Part shown: piece after piece, positions 34,076 through 49,000 of the stretch | How the letters are laid out: the number at the start of each line of letters is the position of its first letter | Position numbering within the stretch: position 1 is the stretch's first letter | DNA from: Lophius americanus | Lineage: Eukaryota; Chordata; Actinopteri; Lophiiformes; Lophiidae | NCBI GenBank assembly: GCA_037951165.1 | Contig: JBBDHG010000053.1 | Location: forward strand, 244,501-308,500 | Direction: 5' to 3' | Length of the DNA stretch: 64,000 bases | Position numbers and translations under genes: made by a program | The notes under the pieces: generated by a model | Told to the model about the DNA's origin: nothing | Seen by the model: the letters and a program-made list of their open reading frames with translations, nothing else | Databases searched by the model: none

Positions 34076-37000
34076 AGATTGGTGGTGCACAAACCGCCGT
34101 CTACGGTTCTGGCTCCGGACAACATTACCCTCCCCGGTCCGACGGCGGAGCAGCGGCTTGAGCTGCTAGCTTGCTGTCAGCAGGTGGAACACGGTGTTGT
34201 GACGGCGGAGAGAGAAGCTGCCAGTCAGATGACAACATACACACCCGCCTACAGCTAGACAGCATGCATTTCCGTTTAACAAAATAAAATATCCGGTCTC
34301 TGAATTGTATTTTCCAAAATAAAAGCATAATCCCTAAAACATGTATAATGCTACGAAGACTTATAAAAACTAACGAAACTAAATAACACTATTATAGTTT
34401 ATTATTATATTTATTATTATTATTATAATTTTATTTTATTTAATTTTAAATTCGAAATTGAATTTTATAATAAAATTAGAACATTAAGTGATAATAATTA
34501 TACGTATGATATCACTAGCAAAATTATTCTTTAGAATTAATATAATTAAGAAAAAAACCTTGTTATTTACTGTCAATGTCGTTGTTTATTTATCGTTAGC
34601 GTTCTTATTGGTATTAAAATTGTTATTTTATTACAGAATGAGATTTTCGAGTGTTAAAAGTGAAAATTCTTATTTTCTAACATTTCAAAGTGTCATTGCA
34701 GTAGCACATTAAATCAACATTAAACTAAAGTGGTACTTCAGGATATTAATATTGGGGGGAAAAAATCTGACATTGCAATATTTTATTTATTGCAATATAT
34801 TTCAAGAATTTTCACAAGATGATTGGAATTTACCAAGAATTAATTATTTTTGAGGGGTTTTTTTTGTGGCTGGTTTGAGTTATTTAATAAATAGACTTCT
34901 TCGTCCAAGTCTCCTCTGACAAATAAGGATAGAAGATATTAACAAAATATCTCCAGAAAAAATATGATATATCAGATAAACTTTCCCTCTTTTGTGAGCT
35001 GTCATGAAAAATGACAACAACAAGTTTTCCTTTTGTATCGAGAACAAATAAAATTGTAGGACGACGGGTTTGAGTTATTTGCCTAAGGCTTTGTTTGGAC
35101 ATTGTGCATAAAATGTTGATGAAGAGATGATATATTGTGCCGCCCTATCATATCGATACCACTTTCTATAAGGGCACCCTCTAATCGATAACAAATTGCT
35201 TCATTAATCCACTGATTTCTTTTTGTACTTGAATAAAGCTGGGGGACTGAGATGAAAGACATTAGAAAAGAAAATAGTCAGTGATAAACTGTTGAAGCTG
35301 AAACTAAAAAGCATTGCATCAAATATTTAACGTTGGGGAATTTTTTTAATTTTGAGCAAGACCTAAACTTTGTCTAGCATGTTTTCAAATCTTCCATACG
35401 TTTCCTGTTAGCAACTCGGACTTCCTGCAACAAAATATCGACACCGAAACCAAGACAGCCCTGGAGACATTATCAAAGATAAAAGGATCTAACAGCTGTT
35501 TTCATGTCCTGACTAGGAAAGAAAAAAAAAAAGATGTTGATGTGAAAAACCGGTGGATTTGCCCTTTTTATAGTAAATAATATGTGTTATTATTGAAAAG
35601 AAATGAAGATAAAACTCTTTGGGTTGCAGAGATGAAGGAAATTTCTCCTCTATAATGATGTTTTGTATTTTTAGCTGGTTCTGGTAGCTGAGTGGTATTT
35701 CATCAGGAAGACCTCTGACACAGTTCACCTGTCCTCTGGAGAAGAACTGCAGAATATCTGGACCAAAATGAACCCTTTCATGTTCTCCCAAAGAAAAATA
35801 TTATAGTAAACTTATTTCTTTTCTATATTTTATTACTGATTTACTAAAATGACAAAATCATTCAGTCAAGCATTTTTTTTAAAGAGCAAAAAATGAGGCT
35901 TAAAAAATATCATATTCCTTGGAAAATGGTCGATTTTAAATAAATCATCTCAACCTTTTACTAAAGTTTTAGAAAACTATTTGACCCCTTATTAAACATT
36001 TTAGGACCCTAGTAAACCTTTATGTCTAACAGCACCCCTTACTCTTGGTTTAGTTACAGCCCATCAAACTCAACATCCCAGCTGAAACAGCATCAGCTTC
36101 CTTTATTCGTTATCATTAAATGGTAATTAGATACGTAATATCTTTTGTGTTGAAGAAAACCCGTTTCTAGTTTTGTGTTGAGTAATTCTTGAAAACTTCA
36201 CACAGGAACCAGGATCCGAGACTTTTTACAATAATACAAAATCAGACTTCCTGTCTGAACTTTCATACTAAAATTCCTCTCGCGAGCACATGTTTTGGTA
36301 ACATTTTTGATTCTGGCAAACTTTTCCATGAAACTATCAGTTATTAACCTTCAGTGCTTAAATGTTGTATATTAATATAAATTCATACAACAGTTTGACA
36401 CATAATATGAAAAAAACAATAATTCAAGTATCATCTTTTTGGTCGTTAAGAGAAAGTCGACAAATGCCAAGCTAACTATTTCCGGTCAAAATCGTCTTAG
36501 ACTTCAAAATAAATTTAAAAAAAAATAAAACTGAATTTATTTGTTATTTTTTCAATGATCAACTGTATTAAACATATTCTATTTAATAATTAAGACTTTA
36601 TAAAGTCGTGCTTATTTATATATTTCAACTTTTAAATCATTGAGAAGTCAAAATAACATAGAGGATTGCATATGATTGGAATTGCATAATATTTTGAAAT
36701 GTTAATAACATAAATAATCATTTTACCTATCTTATCATGTCAATTCATATATTTGTAAATGATTAATATAAGTTTAGTTGAACTAAGTAAATTATATTTT
36801 TATGAGAGAAAATGAAATGACATTTCATTACAAAGATGTGGAATGACCAGTTTTATACAAAATTCCTGTTTAAAGTTTATATTTTAATGATTATATACAG
36901 AAGTATTACAAGTATTATGATAGAAAATGCTTGCTGCATCAAAGTAGATGATTTATGTAGTCATCATACATGATAACCTGTTTAAGATATTACTGTTCAT

Positions 37001-39510
37001 ATTGATAGACTTCTATTATTGAGGCAGTATACACCATGTAATTAGTATTTTAATGTAATAAAAACGATACATTGTTTTCCTCCAAATATATTGAGTCGCA
37101 CTACCACAACACTAACGCAATCCAAGTCTGAGTGCGCAATGAAATATGATATAAAAAAACTTGGATGAGTGGTGTTGAATGAAAAACAAAACAATCTAAT
37201 CTAATAATCAGCATGAAAACAAATAAACATTATAAAAGTAACACCAAATATGTAAGCACCATAAGTTTGATTACACAATTGGATTATGAAACATCTCACA
37301 TAGTAAGTTTCCGTGTGTCTCCCATCAGCAGTAATTCTCTTCCACACAGATTGGCATCACATTCTGATGATGTCATCCTGTGGGATGGCGGCCCACTCTT
37401 CAGTCAGAGCTGCCTGGAGTCGCTGCTGAGTCTTGGAGGACGTCCACACTCCACAAACCTCACAGGCTTTCAAAAAAAAATGTCTTCGGGACCAATCACC
37501 GGCAGTTCCAGAATTCCAGAATGTCACTGGCACGACCCCGATCAAGTTGCTTCTGCCATGAGTCTTTTTAATTGGCTGGGTGATGTTAACAAGGTGGTGG
37601 TTATTTTTAGGATCTTGATAGTACTGATAAGGGCAAAAGATTTTGGGTATGAAAAAATGTCTTTATAAAGGCATGGAAGGCAGTTTTGTGCTATTTTTGT
37701 CGAATGCTTCAGTAGGACTTGTATGCTGCAGGTAAAATAAAGTTAAAATGAACTAATAATAGTTATATTAATAAAGTTTTCTATCTATTTATGTATAAAA
37801 CATTGCAATTCATCACTACATACATTTCAAACGTATTTTCTTTTGTCCCCATGCAATCATAATTAAACGGTATTTCATCGCAATTAATTTGATTAACTGT
37901 AATGTTATTGACAAAAATGTCCCTCTTGAGGAATAAGGGGTTAAACCTATCTCCCTGCAATGCCCGTATATACCCCATAGGGGTACACTGGTTCCCTCTT
38001 CTGTGAAACTTTGACCTATATTCTACAGGAGACTGATGAATACTTTTATTGTGAAAATCATGTCAGTGACGGACCGGAAACGCACCGTTATATGTGTCTC
38101 TCCGTAGACGTCTGTCAAACAGGAGGGAATGGACCGTCCTTTCTGCTATCGTATAGTTTCCTCCTATTTCTGCGGAAGTGATGATATTTCCCAAGGAGCC
38201 ACATTATGTAAATAGTCTTGCACAATCGAATCGCACTTGGCTGAGAGTCATACGTGGAGTCAGGGTGGATGTGGAGCGTGTTAGTGGGCACGTCATTAGA
38301 AATAATTCCCAAGTGTGTAATAGATCACTACGAAAGACATGTTTGTTTCTCCAAAGACAAAAATGTTGAGGGATCAACGAGAGCAAGAGATCTCTCTCTT
38401 TTTTTTGTTATTGTAACTAGACAGTTTTAATGTCAGCCAAGTTTGTAGCTTGTTGCACACAGGGGAAATTAGAAAAAGTAATATTTGAGCTGCAGGGTTT
38501 GTGTGTGTTTGTGTGCATGTTGCTAACCAATGCTTCCTTCCAAATTAATTATTTCTACCCTTAAAGTGAATTCGTAACTCTAAGATTTAACTGTGAGGTT
38601 GTTTTTCCCCCCCTAATTTTGATTAAATTTCCCCCGTGGGTATTAATCAAGATTCCATCCATATATTTTTTCTATTTATTGGAACGACAGAAAAACTATT
38701 TGTTTCTTGCTCTCATACTCAGTTGTTCTGGAAACAATTCGCAATAGCAAAACAGAAACTATTACTACTGTAGACTATAGACAACATGATTTTTACTGGT
38801 TGCACTCTAGAGGACACACAATTGGATCTAAAGGTCAATGTTTTGCTCATTATAGCCAAATCCTAATCCACAAGACCCCACCCATTTTCCACATGATTTT
38901 ATAATGTGGTTCTGCTTTAGTCCAAGTCCCTGAGGGCAGTGGAATCCCAAAACTGCCAGGGATCTTAATGCATTACTGAAAGAAGATCTCTCTGAAGTGC
39001 TTACATGTGTCATTGTATTTTCTTTGTCTTTTTCAAAGATGTTTTTATTGACTATGTCTGGCAAATTTATTAATTTTTTTTTTGTACATGCTACATTGAC
39101 AAATACAGTCAAAAACAAACACAAAACTGTCTTCCTTAAGATCATCTGGCAGAGAAATCTGTCTTTATTTGATCATCACATGAAAACCAACATGCCATGC
39201 TGTCAACTGAGCTGTTTCTCTGTACCATGGCTGCATTCTTGACTTCACACATCACTGCTCGCCGTTTCAATCATGTTAATTTCCTTCTATTCGTCTTCAG
39301 GCTTGTTTCACAGAAGCCCACGCCCGTTTATATAGTATGGGATGAAGTTGATTATGTAATCATATCTCCGGGCAGACATGAACACGTTGCAACACAATAT
39401 ATGACTGAACGACAACAATAAGACTCGTCAGCTCGTTGCTGAATTTCATACATTTTTAAACAAGTAATGAATGTAAAGAATATTTTTCTCGCATTCCTGC
39501 CTCTGAAGCA
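34076..39510. other. Divergent AT-rich spacer between wdfy2 and ints6
   Basis: No exon was recognised on either strand. The first part must contain the wdfy2 5' UTR and promoter. A Tc1-like transposase remnant lies near 37350-37480. The remainder is AT-rich with short open frames lacking motifs. Confidence 0.5.
37345..37480 (-). pseudogene. Tc1-like transposase C-terminal fragment, minus strand
   Basis: The minus-strand frame contains LQAALTEEWAAIPQDDIIRM, parallel to the fragment at 33399-33500. The rest of the gene is gone. Confidence 0.65.
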
Positions 39511-39513
39511 AGC

Positions 39514-39590
39514 ACGCATGCGCATGAGACGCTCAGCTTCGTCCTAATTTGGATATTGTAATAAAGAGTTTCTCACAGCCAATCAGGTGC
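39514..39590 (+). promoter_or_regulatory. Probable ints6 promoter elements
   Basis: A NRF1-type GCATGCGCATG at 39516-39526 and a CCAAT box at 39579-39583 lie about 450-500 bp upstream of the ints6 ATG. NRF1 and NF-Y sites are common at housekeeping promoters; the transcription start is not known. Confidence 0.4.
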
Positions 39591-39877
39591 AAGCGTGTGT
39601 ACATGTGACTTTGTGGGAGGCGTGGCCAAGCGTGGAGCTTAGAGTAAAACCAGTGGTGAAGCCACAGCGCAGTCAGTGTAGGGAGAAGCAGGGACTCACT
39701 ATGAGGGGGAACTTTGTTACTATGAAACTTAGAAATTATTGCAAAATATAGTAAAAATTACCAAAACCCCTAGTAAATCAATAACCTGCCCCTAGGGTTG
39801 AGGTTTTTAGTTTAGTTTGCCCGGAAAGGGCTTCTAGACTCACTATTCTTACACTTTTTTGAAAGAATGTGTGAGAC

Positions 39878-39927
39878 AGTTAGCCAGCCAGCTAGCTAGC
39901 TAGCCAGCTAGCCAGCTAGCTAGCTGA
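39878..39927. repeat. (AGCTAGCC)n tandem repeat in ints6 5' flank
   Basis: Repeats of GCTAGC and CAGCTAGC over about 50 bp, 100 bp upstream of the ints6 ATG, probably within the 5' UTR. Confidence 0.8.
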
Positions 39928-40025
39928 GAGGTGATAGAGGCGGCAGGAGAACAAAAGATTTTTTTTTGCGTTTTGGCCGGTTGTACTGACACCAAGTCCA
40001 TGCAGAACGTGTCATTACCATCACA

Positions 40026-43000
40026 ATGCCCGTTTTACTTTTTCTGATAGACACGTCCGCTTCAATGAACCAGCGCACCCATCTGGGCACTACCTATCTG
40101 GACATAGCAAAAGGCGCTGTTGAGACTTTTATGAAGGTACTGTAACCACGGGACACACTCATGTCGGGAGATCCCGAGCGGGGGGATTGCAGTTGACATC
40201 ATCATTGTACTGTTGCAAGCTCGCCTGTCAAAAAGCCTGATCAGTCGGTAACCGTGAAATAATTCTCTCCTTATCTCCACAGCTCAGAGGGAGAGACCCG
40301 GCGAGCCGAGGGGACCGGTATATGTTGGTAAATTTTGAAGACGTTCCGTTTGGGATAAAGGTAGAGTTCTGTTTTCGGGTCATGTCCAGATTTACATTGC
40401 TGTCCCTCCATCCGATTCCACCACGCTGTGATCACCACATCAATTGTGTCGGGAGAAAAATCTTCCAGGAGGAGCTTTTTCATACCCCCTTTTAAAACAT
40501 GGCCGACATTTTGTTTCAATGTGAGCAGCAAGGAACTCTGGGTGTTATTTATACAGCGAGGTGCTATCTGAGGGAGGAGGAGAGGAGGGAGGAAGAGGAG
40601 GGGTGACACTAGCTTACTTTACTTGTTTAGACCAATTTGGCACTTTGGTCCTGGCCACATTGCGTCTTTGACACTTAATAGTGGAAGGTCCCAGACTTGT
40701 GTCATTAACCTGCTGGAATCATATCAAAGTATTTGGCTCCACTCCTATCAAGTTATTGACCTGATAGAGAGGAAGTGACCTATATATGTGTTTATAAGTT
40801 AACCACTTCAGACCGGGAGCACCCCGACAAGACCTGCAGTTCTGGAGATGCTCCGACCCGAGTCTTCTAGCCATCGCGATCCGCTTCTCGTCAAAGACGC
40901 TCAGGCAGCCAGTTTTCCTGTTTCCAAAAGATCAACCCCAGCATAAAATGTTCACATGCTTCCTCATATCTCCCCTCCACTAACAGGTGCCATTGTAACA
41001 AGATAATCAATGTTATTCTGACTTCACCCATCAGCGATTATAACGCAATGACTCATCCAAGTAAACCATTGACTTGTGTAGAGGGTGTCCAGTGGTGGCG
41101 GTATAAACACACATAAAAGACGTCCAGTCTCCATGTGCCGATATGACATGCAAATTAACAGACACCCTCATGCTGTGTAGAATGTGGTAGGTGGAGGAAT
41201 GGAGTTTCACAGTGAGCTGTTAGAAACTCTTGACTGCCGTCGGGACGCAGGAGCGCTCACATACTCGGGTGTAGCGGTTTGCAGCTGAAGGAGCTGCTCA
41301 GAGCCGCCACAGTCTCATCTGGGAAAGTGGAAAGGTATTGTCCATGGTATTGCTTCTCTCACCCACCTCCTCTTCAAAGTCCAGAACGAAGCTGACCAGC
41401 CTGTTGAGTCTCTTGCGGCCCCTCTCTGAACTTCCTCCACCCCAGCGGACCACTTCTTAGAAGAATGCTGCTGCTACCACAGTGTCGTAGAATAGTAACA
41501 CACCCCAAAGACCCTATATATACATATATATATCATATATGTGTGTTTATAAGTTAAGACTTATACTCCCAAGTTGGCAGTTATAACTCGTACAAAAGTT
41601 GGATGATGATGGTGGTCACAGCAGTGGGGCAGTCATTGCCATATATACCTGTTATTAACCACATTTATCCTATATGTTTTTTCTTTCTTTTTTTTTTTTC
41701 TTGTGAAGGCCGGATGGAAAGAAAGCCACGCCACATTCATGACAGAGCTGAGGAATCTCCAAGCAACGGGACTGACATCTATTGGCCAGTCCTTGAGGAC
41801 CGCTTTTGACTTACTTAATCTCAATAGATTAGTGACGGGGATAGACAACTATGGACAGGTATGTAGCCCCGAGGAGGCAGAGAAGAAATCAGGTTATCTG
41901 TGACAAGGTGTCCCTACAGACTCCCCCCTCCACACACCCCCTTACTTCCCCTTTCCTCTACGTCCCCAGTCTTACAAGCATCAACCACCTGCACACTGTG
42001 ACCCCCACACACTTTTGAGTCAACGACACAATCATCACCGCCACCAAGCAAAACGACCGGGCAAACTTTCATTTGATCACCTCCGTAACCTTTTATTGAT
42101 TTTTACAGAGACTGTTTGATGCTGCCACTATACCTGACAGCAGATGATTACAGATGTTAAATAGTACTAATAGCCAAGAGCATTTAAACAGTATGTCCCT
42201 AAATTCCCCGAGGCATAAATAGTTAATGGATTCTGCTGCCCAGGCTGGGAATATTGTAGCTTGCCAGCGGCCCTTCAGAATTTCTGTGATGAATTGATGG
42301 TTGAATTCCGTGGCCGTCTGCATTTTGAACTATATATTCTCAATTTAAAGCTAATGTGCTCTATTATTCTAGATCTACTTTTTAACTCCCTCACGCCATT
42401 TTGAAGTATTTCAATATCCACTTTAGTTGAAACTGTTTGACAGAGTCTTGATTCAACTTTATGGTATATTCGGAGAACCTCATTGGAGACACCTGTCATT
42501 TAGAGCGTGGCTTTGGAAATGACCATAAAGGTGAATCGTACATCTGTGAAGCAGGTTTTCAATAAAACATAGACAATAGTCCTTATTGAAATATGATAGA
42601 TTTCTGGTTAGTTAGTTATTTTAGACCATAAAACCTGTGGCTCTCTGGACCTAGTAATTGAGTGTATTTGAATCTTTCTGTTATTTAATGTTGTTTGAAT
42701 TCTATGCTTAATATGCATATTTATCCTAAAGCCATTTCTTTACATTCTTATGTCACCTACTCAAAGTTCTGGAGCTGTCAGTGATTGATTTGTTCTGATC
42801 AAAGCAGAAATAAGGTTTTTATCTCAGAAGAAGGTCAAATCTTCTTCATAAGATCATAGATGCATTCAAGAAAGTTCTTTACAATGTCAGACTTCAAGGT
42901 CACGTGGGTTTTTTTTCCTTATGTGTTGCGCAACTCTATTTTAAAAAGTGTATTAGGAGCGAGCCTCTCCGGCTGAATGTCAGAGTCAACCCGAGTCACA

Positions 43001-46000
43001 ACTGGACGACCTGCATTCACAGAGAATTAATTGAGATGGAGTGGCAAACCGATACGACGGGATTTTACAACGTGTGTAACTAATTCGATATAACTGGCCC
43101 GGTTCCAAAAAGTGCAGCCTGATGCTCTCCCGCTAGTTCAAATCTCTCTCCGCTCAGATTTCCAGTTCGAGGTGGTAGACGGTGTAACCAAAGCTGTGCC
43201 AGAGGGGGTTTAATGGATAGAAATTGTGTTCCACAGTTTAAGAGGGCTATTATCACGTCAGTCACATGACAATAACGGCCTTTCTTTCATCATGCTACTT
43301 AACTTTGATAGAGCAACGCGGAACGCAGCGACTCTATCCTGTTTTAGTCTTATTAGACACAAAGAAAGAACAACACACATCCGAGAGATGCATCTCCGAG
43401 ATGTTTCTGTCTGGATATGAGGTGCAGTTTTCTGCCAAAGGCAAAGACGTTATTAATATCAACTTTATAGTCTACTCCACGCTCAGTTTGACTGCTGGGT
43501 ATGTCTGCTGGCTTCTAGTCGATAAGGAATCTGAACATCTGTTTCCCAGTGCGGAGGTAAGTCAGGAAGGGTGGGAGCAGGAGTGATGGATGAAGAAGTA
43601 TTTCCTGAGAAGCAAATGGAAGAGCCATACCATCCCGGGTAATGCATACATACATACAGCATGCATAATGCATGAAAAGACGCTCGGGGAGTCTAAATGT
43701 CAAATTCTAGTTTTACTGTGTCAGGCCTGCAGAGGCGATGCGGCTGCAGACGCATGCCTGCATACAAACAGCACGCACTGAGGTCAAGGTTACGGCGACC
43801 TGCGCAGGTCACCGGTGACCTCCGATGACAGGTTGGAAGTATTTATACTTGCTGATCTCTGCTTTGACAAAGTCCTGACATAAATGACACACTCCCTGCA
43901 GGCCCCAGTCCAGTTCTTGACATTACAGTGTAATTACATTGTAATAACACATATTAAATGTCACTCGTTTTATATATTATATAATATTTCGGAAAAAAAT
44001 TGAGCTTCAAATTGATTAAAAAAAAAAAAAAGGTTATATATCGGTTAACAATGATAAAATTGAGAAATGCAGCAGATCCTCACGACTGAGAATCTTTTGA
44101 TGTTTGAGAATTAGGGAGAAAAAAAGACTGAAGTCATCATTTTTCTGCTTCTGTGTTTTTTAATAATGTGAATTCTATTGTTTTGGACCTACATCGTCTC
44201 TTGTCAGCCCCACTTATTTTGCATCTTGTTTATAGGAGTATTAGTCATGTGATTAAAGCAGAATATGAGGCACACATGTTAGCGATCAAACTAATTTCCC
44301 CCGAACCTTAATCCTTGGATGTGCTGCTCTCTCTCTCCTCTGAGCCGTCACAAGTGGGCCTGGTTTCATCAGCGCTCTGATGACTACATACATTTTTCAT
44401 CGGTATTTTTTCCTGCTTGATTTGCTCCCAACAGCTTCGCATCAAAGCTCCTATTGAACCGGCTCTCTGTTCGAAGGCTTCCCGCATTTTAACTTATTAT
44501 CCTTCCATTTTGACTCCTAGGGAAAAAGTCAACTCTGATATTTTAAATCATGTTTGCGTGTTAGATGACTTAGGGAGAGCGGGTGGGGAGGCTGGGAAGG
44601 GAGAAGACAAAGGGAGTGATGCTGTGGGGGAGTTAATGTGGCACTGGAGAGCTTCTCTCTACAGTAACAGAGCTCTGGGTTGCCAGGCATGTGAGATGAC
44701 TCTCCACTGGGACGTGGAGGTAGAGAGGGAGGGAACCCTGTCACGGGTCAGGTTCATTAACAGGACGGCGTAGGATATGATGGGAGTGGGGATGTGGTGG
44801 TTGTTTGTTTGCATGTCAGCAGCAGGGTTCTGGTCAGTCGTAACGTTCTGTCAGTAGACCAGAGATCCAATACTTCGACCGTCTGAAGTCCCTGCAGATG
44901 GTCGGGGGTTGCTGATAACTTTCATCATCAAATTATGAGCTAATCATTTATTTTTCTCCTTTGGTCTGTAGCGTGTTAGAAAATAGTGAAAGTCCGAGTG
45001 GAGGTCATGAAATGTGTGTTTTATCTGCCAATAGGTCTAAAGGTGTTCAGATAATGAGATGGAAGACATGTCCACAGTGGAGTAGCTGGAACCAGAACCT
45101 GTTGTTGTTGTTGTGTAATTTCTTATTGACATATAACAGAAGCAGTTCTTTAAATCGTCACAGCAGATCATCTGTTTCCCTCTTCGTCTGTCACAGCAAC
45201 CAACTGCATGTCCTCTTACACCACATTCAGAAACCTCTTCTTTGGCCGTCTTTCTCCTCCCTGGCAGCTCCATCTCCAGCCTCCTCCCACTGTCCCTCCT
45301 CTTCACGTGTCCAAACCATCTCAATCTGTCCTCTCTGAGTTTGTCTCCCAAGACGTCTAACCTGTCCCTCTAATGTGATCCTTTCTAATCCTGTCCTTCC
45401 TCCTCACTCTCAAAGAACATCTGAAACTCTTCAGCTCCAGGTCTTCCTCCTGTCTTTTGCTCTCCAAACCATCTAGCAGAGCTGCTCTCACTATCCCCTC
45501 ACCCTTGCTGCGACTCGCTTGTCACAGATACCGTCTCCACCCACTCCACCCTGCCTGAACTCACTTGTACTCCTTCGTCATTGACTGATCTGATGTCCTG
45601 AAATCTCATTTTTAGCAGCTTGATTAGGATCCGTGCCTAATTGGGTAGTAAGACTAAAGAAGGGCGCTGATGTGACTGCGATGAAATCAGCACCCGTCTG
45701 GCACGTAAGGTCACGGCCCACCCTCTGGCATGCTAAATAAGTCTTTGATATTATAAAGAGATTTTGGGTGAGGAGCAAAAGAAAAAATGCCAGGTTGTCA
45801 TGGATACCCAGAGTAGATTGGATCTTGGTTCTATCCGGCCCAGTTTACTTTGTGCTGTTGGTGAAAGTTGACAAATCCAACATTCAGCCCGCAGGTAGAG
45901 TCCAAAACCGAGCGACTCCACGTCTATTAATAATCGAGCTCCTGTCAGGACAGGGCGGCGTTCATGAAGTCTCTGTCTCACTCTGCGGCGAGGTCCTGAC

Positions 46001-49000
46001 AGGAAGTGAGCTCTTGATGAGGATTTACGCCGCTCACCCTCCAGGTTATTCTGTGCGGTTCCCACAGGGCTGATGCATGATGGTAAATGCAGCGCTGCTC
46101 CAGTTTTATTTCACCACAGTGGATTGCAGGTGTCATGAAATATTTTGGGGCTGAGCCGAAGAAAAGCGTTTGCACAGAGATGGTGTGGTGATGTCGTCAG
46201 GAGGGCACGGAACACACAGCCTACTGCTGATATGAACTAATAGTGATCTCATCTCGTGTTCTTTTTATTATTCCCCCTGAGGAAAGCTTCTCTCTTTCTC
46301 ACACACCCACTCTCTTTAAATAGACCCAGTAAGTAATCTATATAATGGTATGCCATCTATACTCATTTTTCTCCCAGACTTTCTGGGCCGTTACGACTCA
46401 GAGGCTGAATTCCAATCGGATTTTTTACTGCTGGCTTCTATAAATGCACTCAAGTTTTGTTTTTTTTAAGCTTGGCAGATGGCTTCTGTGCTCCAGTGGC
46501 TGTGTTTTAAAATTCATTGTGAATGTCTTCTTTTATCGTTGCAGGGAAGAAATCCCTTTTTCCTGGAGCCCGCCATCATTATCGCCATCAGCGACGGCAA
46601 CAAGTTGACCAGCACCGGTGGAGTTCAAGACGAGGTCAGTGAAACTCTCTGATCATGAGCGCCTCTTTGGCGGTTGGATGGCGGTTGGATGACTTCCCAG
46701 GAGGCGGCCTGATCACATGACCATCCAGAGGAGTTTAAAAAAAAAATTTTTTTAGCACAGGCGAATATGACTTTATTATAAACTGCACAATAATCTGTCA
46801 CTATACAGGCTAGAATTTAGAATTTTGCACCGTCATGGGTTGATTTCATATAACATTAACTTTCATTTTCATGTCATCATTAGTTATAAACAAAAAAGGC
46901 TTCAGAGTACTGTCACAAAAACCAAAACAAAGGAACAAATATTCTGGATTAACAAATGTTATTATGTGTTAGAAGCATATTACGTCAGCATTTTAACCTA
47001 AGTCACGCGAACATTGACTTTAAAGCTTGTTATTCTGACTATTTGGACTCCTCTGTGTGAAAAGGTTAGATAGATCCGTCATTATGTCACATAAGGTGTC
47101 ATCCCTTTTGATTATTTGCGCTGCTGCTGCTGCTTCCTGTTAGATGGCGAGGACTCAGATTGAGCCGTGTGGTTTTTTTAAAGCTTGAAAAGCCCAAGTT
47201 GTGGAGATCAAGCATAAACACTTTATGTATAAATAATGAAATCCTTAATATTTCATGCTAGGAGTCTGACTTCAGCTCCTCTCCCAGTCAAAGAAAATGT
47301 CCAGAAAGAAATTGTACGAGTGTCAGAATCAGCATTTGAATGCAGCATCAACCCTATGAAACCTATTAATAGCACTTCACTTAACAGTGGGTGTCTGATT
47401 GTACGTTCAGGAGAGATAAATGCTGTTTAATCATCCACCTCAGATCTGTGTTTTATTCTTGATCACAACCCGTATATGTAATATTCTGCCCTGCTGTATT
47501 GTGAACCCAGTATGTTCTGGATCAACTATGTTTTCTGCACATTCATTCCGGCAAAATGGGGTTTAAATAGCTTTAATTACATAAATAAGGTTAATTACAT
47601 GATTATTTATGGCACCTCAACCCATAAATCTTTCTGTTCATGTTGATATCAAAGGTATAGTTGCCCCTGTTTAAACCCTATAATGATATTTATATCCACC
47701 TCTTCTGTTTTCTCATGTTTGTAGACAGTATCTCTCATTATCTCCTTGTTCTTATGGCGCAGCTCCATCTGCCTCTGACCACCCCTCTGCCGGGCAGCGA
47801 GCTGACCAAGGAGCCTTTCCGCTGGGACCAGCGTCTGTTCGCTCTAGTGCTGCGAATACCTGGCAGCGCGTCGGTGGACCCCGAACCCCTCGGTGGGGTC
47901 CCGTCAGATGATTCCCCAATCACCCCCATGTGTGAGGTCACAGGAGGTAAGCAGGCTGTTTTCAAGCTGGCGTTGGTTCGGTGATGACGTGTTTGTGGAA
48001 CGCATTGCTTCAACTCGGTTTACTCGGCCTGTGAGAACAGATGTGATCAAGTTGCATTATGGGAATCGTAGTATCTAGCATTTGTGGACTTGTCTCAGAA
48101 GATACCTCAGCTTCTGTTGCGCTGATTTTGCCCATGTCTCTTGCAAGTCTCAATTATTTTTTATAAGTGCAACGAGAAATTTTCTCAACTATGGAATTAA
48201 AAGGTTAAACCATCTTTAAATTAAGGGGCTCTCAAATTCCAACTACGTTAAAGAATAGATATACCCGTTTCAAATGTTGTATTGCTCAACACTCAGATGT
48301 TTCCATTAGTTCTTTGTGTTGACATTATTATTTCAACACGGTGGCAGTAAAGAGTCAAATAGTTACATCTACATTTTCACGGCCTTTGAAAATATAGATG
48401 TAACCATTTACTAGGAAGTAAAAAGTGATGAACGCAGAAGTGATGAGGTACTTGGTGATCTGTTAGGCATGTTTAACATAGATGAAGACACCAGGGATGA
48501 GAATTGTTTTTTTTTAATTTTGTCACTTGCTTTTATTTTTTTCCTCATCATGTCCGTAGAATTTTGTCATCTCTTCCTTGAATTATGGTGTTACTGCCCC
48601 CACTGGTGATTGGTGGTACTGCATGTTATCAGTCTCATCCGTATCCATGGCATCTCCAAAAATTAGCTTAAATACGTAGGAGGTGAACGCAAAAGATGGA
48701 CAAAAGACGCCTTTCGTATCCATAGACTTCTTTACTTGAGTATAAATTGTCCATATTCACAACTTAAGCACGTTTTGAATTTTGAATTATTTTTTTTGAA
48801 ATCCCAGAACAAAGAGGAATACTTTGACTTTGTCAAAAAACAATTACATTTAAATTGCTTATATATTTTTTCTGTCATTTTATCGCTAATACAAATCATC
48901 CAGCTTAGACAAGCTGGATGATTTATCTCATTTATTATAAGAAAGGTCAGACAAATAGTTGCGTTAAATTGCAGGATCTGCCCTGTGACCATTTCCTTTG

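Noticed and set aside
40271..40609. 112-codon minus-strand open frame
   Set aside because: Antisense shadow of ints6 exon 2 and adjacent intron.
45037..45351. 104-codon minus-strand open frame as a host gene
   Set aside because: It reads as the C-terminus of a LINE reverse transcriptase and is kept only as a retrotransposon fragment.
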